7,880 bases of DNA from Ruminococcaceae bacterium UBA2806. Lineage in GTDB: Bacteria > Bacillota > Clostridia > Oscillospirales > Acutalibacteraceae. The translations under genes were made by a program, and so were the position numbers. Position 1 is the first letter of the stretch. Each line of letters starts with the position of its first letter. The stretch is from the NCBI GenBank assembly GCA_002351795.1, contig DEHG01000030.1, forward strand, positions 1 through 7,880, written 5' to 3'. This document shows, piece by piece, positions 5,664-7,880 of the stretch. Under the pieces are notes generated by a model, which made no database searches, was not told where the DNA came from, and saw nothing but the letters and a program-made list of their open reading frames with translations.

Positions 5664-7880
5664 ATGGCAAAAAAAGGAGCAGCGGCAAAACTCTGGAACA
5701 GATCTACCATTCTTATGTTTATTATTATAATTCTCGGTTTCGGAACAGTATTTGCCCGTCTTTTTTACCTTCAGGTATATCAGGCAGAGGAGCTTCAGCA
5801 CAGAGCGGTCGAACAACAGCTCCATGATACTACAGTTTCTGCAAAGAGAGGCAGTATCTATGATGCAAACGGAAATGTGCTTGCTCAGAGTATTACTGTA
5901 TGGAATGTTGTGCTTGCGCCTGCAAACTTCAAAAATGGCGACGAGGAAGGAAGAAAAATAGTTGCAAAGGGTCTTGCAAAGATCCTGGAGCTTGATGAGG
6001 ATGAGATACTCAAAAAAACTCATGAAGATTCTTACTATGTTGTTCTGAAAAATAAGGTAGAGACAAAGACAAGAAATCAGATACTTGCATTCGAGGACAA
6101 AATATATAAAGAGAAAAAGATCAGCAATGTAATTAATCTGATAGAAGATTATAAACGTTATTATACTCATGACAATTTTGCAGGTCCTATACTTGGCTTT
6201 GTAGGCGCAGACAGTCAGGGTCTTTCGGGGATTGAATATCAGTATGATGCAGAGCTGAACGGCAATTCGGGAAGGATCGTTATAGCCCAGGATGCTCATA
6301 ACCAGCCTTTGCCTTATCAGTATGAGCAGAAGATAGAGGCTTCAAACGGTTCTGATATCGTATTGACTATAGATGAAAATATCCAGAGTATAATGGAAAA
6401 ATATGTAAGAGAATCCATAAGGGAATTCAATGTATCGAACCGTGGATGCGCCATTATGATGAACGTCAAGACAGGCGCAATTTTAGGTTTTGCCTGCGAA
6501 GGTGCGTTTGATCCGAACGATCCCTTTGAGATAGCCGATAAGTCGGTCCTTGCAAAGATAAACCAGCTCAGCGGAAAGGAAAAGGAAGAAGCCGAAAACA
6601 AAGCGCTCAATGCTCAGTGGAGAAACAAGGGTGTAAGTGATACCTATGTTCCGGGTTCTGTTTTCAAGATAGTAACGGCATCCGCTGTTCTGAGTGAGGG
6701 TCTTGTCGATAAGGATACCAAATATCACTGCGAGGGCGCATACAGCCCGTATGAGGGAGCTCAACCGATCAGCTGTTGGGATTCCGAAGGTCATGGTATA
6801 CAGACTCTTGAACAGGCTCTTTGTAATTCATGTAACCCTGCATTTATGCAGATAGGTGTAGATCAGCTCGGCCGCCAGAAATTCTATGAATATTATGTTG
6901 CATTCGGTTTCTCCGAAAAGACAGGTATTGACCTTCCCGGCGAAAGCGAGGACGTATTCTTTAATAAAAAGGATGGCGTCTGCGGAATGGATATGATGGA
7001 CCTTGCGGTTGCATCATTCGGTCAGAACTTCAAGATCACGCCTATACAGATGCTTACTGCAACAGCGGCTATTGCAAACAAGGGAAAGCTTATGCAGCCA
7101 TATGTTGTACAGCAGGTAGTCGATTCAAACGGAAACGTCATCAGAAATACCGAGCCTACAGTAAAGCGTCAGGTCGTAAGCGAAAAGGTCGCACAGGAAA
7201 TGTGCGGTATGCTTGAAAGAAATGCAAAATACGGCGGTGCTAAAAACGGTTATGTAGCTGGCTACCGTATAGGCGGAAAGACAGGTACATCACAGAAGAT
7301 CGTTGATGAGGACGGTAACAAGACAAATGACTATATCGCATCCTTCTGCGGTATTGCTCCATGTGATGACCCTGAAATAGCTTTGCTTTGTTATTTCGAT
7401 ACGCCTGATGAAAAGATAAACTATTACGGTTCTGCTGTTGCAGGTCCTTGTCTGAGAAATATATTCAATGAGGTACTTCCGTATCTCGGAGTTGAAAAAG
7501 TATTTGCGGATGATGAAAAAGCCCAGGTCGAAATCTCAATAAAGAACTATGTTGAAATGACGGTAAGCGAAGCAAAGACGGAGCTTGAAAAATCAGGTCT
7601 GAAATACGAGATAGTCGGATCAGGCAAAAAGGTAGTTGCTCAGAATCCTCAGCCGTATTCAGGTGTTCCAGCAGAGGGAACGGTTGTTTTGTATACCGAT
7701 AAGGAAAGACTGAGTAAGGTCAGGGTTCCTGATTTCAAGGGATGCAGTATCAGCGATGTCAACTATCTTGCAGTTCAGAGTGATCTGAATCTTGAAATAA
7801 TCGGGTCATCGGCGGGTGCGACTGAATCATATTCTAAAAACCAGGAGATAACCCCCGGGGGGGGGGGGGGGGCGTTTTCT
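5664..7880 (+). CDS. Class B penicillin-binding protein with PASTA domains (FtsI/SpoVD type), 3' end cut off
   Basis: The frame is open from the ATG at 5664 to the window end (739 codons, no stop), so the gene is partial. The ATG follows GGAAGGTGAG (5651-5660). Visible parts are a short basic cytosolic N-terminus, one membrane anchor (about 14-32), the PBP dimerisation domain starting near RGSIYDANG (62-70), and the transpeptidase domain with the active serine S332-x-x-K335, the S389-C-N391 motif and K539-T-G541. Two PASTA domains follow: about 625-684, and 688 onward, which is incomplete. It cross-links peptidoglycan stem peptides on the outer face of the membrane, with an FtsW/RodA-type partner, at the septum or, if it is the SpoVD homologue, in the spore cortex; the sequence alone does not decide. 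It lies 85 nt after ftsL. Residues from about 732 on come from a G-run and are unreliable. Confidence 0.93.
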   Translation, partial: MAKKGAAAKLWNRSTILMFIIIILGFGTVFARLFYLQVYQAEELQHRAVEQQLHDTTVSAKRGSIYDANGNVLAQSITVWNVVLAPANFKNGDEEGRKIVAKGLAKILELDEDEILKKTHEDSYYVVLKNKVETKTRNQILAFEDKIYKEKKISNVINLIEDYKRYYTHDNFAGPILGFVGADSQGLSGIEYQYDAELNGNSGRIVIAQDAHNQPLPYQYEQKIEASNGSDIVLTIDENIQSIMEKYVRESIREFNVSNRGCAIMMNVKTGAILGFACEGAFDPNDPFEIADKSVLAKINQLSGKEKEEAENKALNAQWRNKGVSDTYVPGSVFKIVTASAVLSEGLVDKDTKYHCEGAYSPYEGAQPISCWDSEGHGIQTLEQALCNSCNPAFMQIGVDQLGRQKFYEYYVAFGFSEKTGIDLPGESEDVFFNKKDGVCGMDMMDLAVASFGQNFKITPIQMLTATAAIANKGKLMQPYVVQQVVDSNGNVIRNTEPTVKRQVVSEKVAQEMCGMLERNAKYGGAKNGYVAGYRIGGKTGTSQKIVDEDGNKTNDYIASFCGIAPCDDPEIALLCYFDTPDEKINYYGSAVAGPCLRNIFNEVLPYLGVEKVFADDEKAQVEISIKNYVEMTVSEAKTELEKSGLKYEIVGSGKKVVAQNPQPYSGVPAEGTVVLYTDKERLSKVRVPDFKGCSISDVNYLAVQSDLNLEIIGSSAGATESYSKNQEITPGGGGGAFS
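7857..7872. repeat. Run of 16 G at the window end, probable artefact
   Basis: Five C residues (7852-7856) are followed by 16 G and then CGTTTTCT. This lies inside the second PASTA domain, where the expected text after the conserved Pro-Gly would be a varied, valine-rich segment. Such G homopolymers are unlike the rest of this AT-leaning sequence and are typical of low-signal base calls at a contig end. The reading frame and residues beyond 7856 should not be trusted. Confidence 0.8.

Noticed and set aside
5484..6299. 271-codon open frame on the minus strand opposite the PBP gene
   Set aside because: It lies antisense to a well-supported gene, its translation is rich in C, I, L and Y as in shadow frames, and it has no recognisable domain.

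Overview
The window looks like part of a low-GC, Gram-positive Clostridia chromosome, probably from the Ruminococcus/Oscillospiraceae group. The signs are strong AGGTGA-type ribosome binding sites, frequent ATA, AGA and AGG codons, a cysteine-rich clostridial type of RsmH, and a PASTA-bearing class B penicillin-binding protein in the dcw (division and cell wall) cluster. The genus is inference; no rRNA or other marker is present to fix it.

Layout. Positions 52-2814 carry three genes on the minus strand, read in the order HD-GYP phosphodiesterase (six predicted membrane segments), COG1237-type metallo-beta-lactamase-fold protein, small lipoprotein. A consensus-like promoter (TTGAAA, 17 bp, TATAAT on the minus strand, 2963-2991) precedes the HD-GYP gene. 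A perfect 14-bp stem-loop without a U-tract lies between the first and second genes. Positions 2815-3387 form a divergent control region. Positions 3388-7880 carry the start of the dcw cluster on the plus strand: mraZ, rsmH (mraW), an FtsL/DivIC-like gene, and a class B PBP with two PASTA domains that is cut off by the window end. A weak terminator and a new promoter candidate lie between rsmH and ftsL, so the cluster may run as two transcription units.

How the genes work together. MraZ is the DNA-binding regulator of dcw genes, RsmH methylates 16S rRNA, FtsL is a bitopic divisome protein, and the PBP is the septal or spore-cortex transpeptidase. The divergent genes encode a predicted c-di-GMP phosphodiesterase and two accessory proteins. 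No functional link to division is shown, but they share the intergenic control region.

Most interesting signals. The mraZ promoter is followed at once by three 10-bp MraZ-box-like repeats. A second, inverted copy of the same operator pattern (AAAGGTG, 5 nt, AAGTGGCGGA) lies about 240 bp upstream, between the divergent promoters. The PBP carries a cysteine pair whose spacing matches the redox-controlled pair described for SpoVD. The last ~24 bases contain a run of 16 G, which is probably a sequencing or assembly artefact, so the last few PBP residues should not be trusted. I see no clearly new multi-gene system, mobile element, CRISPR array, tRNA or rRNA here.
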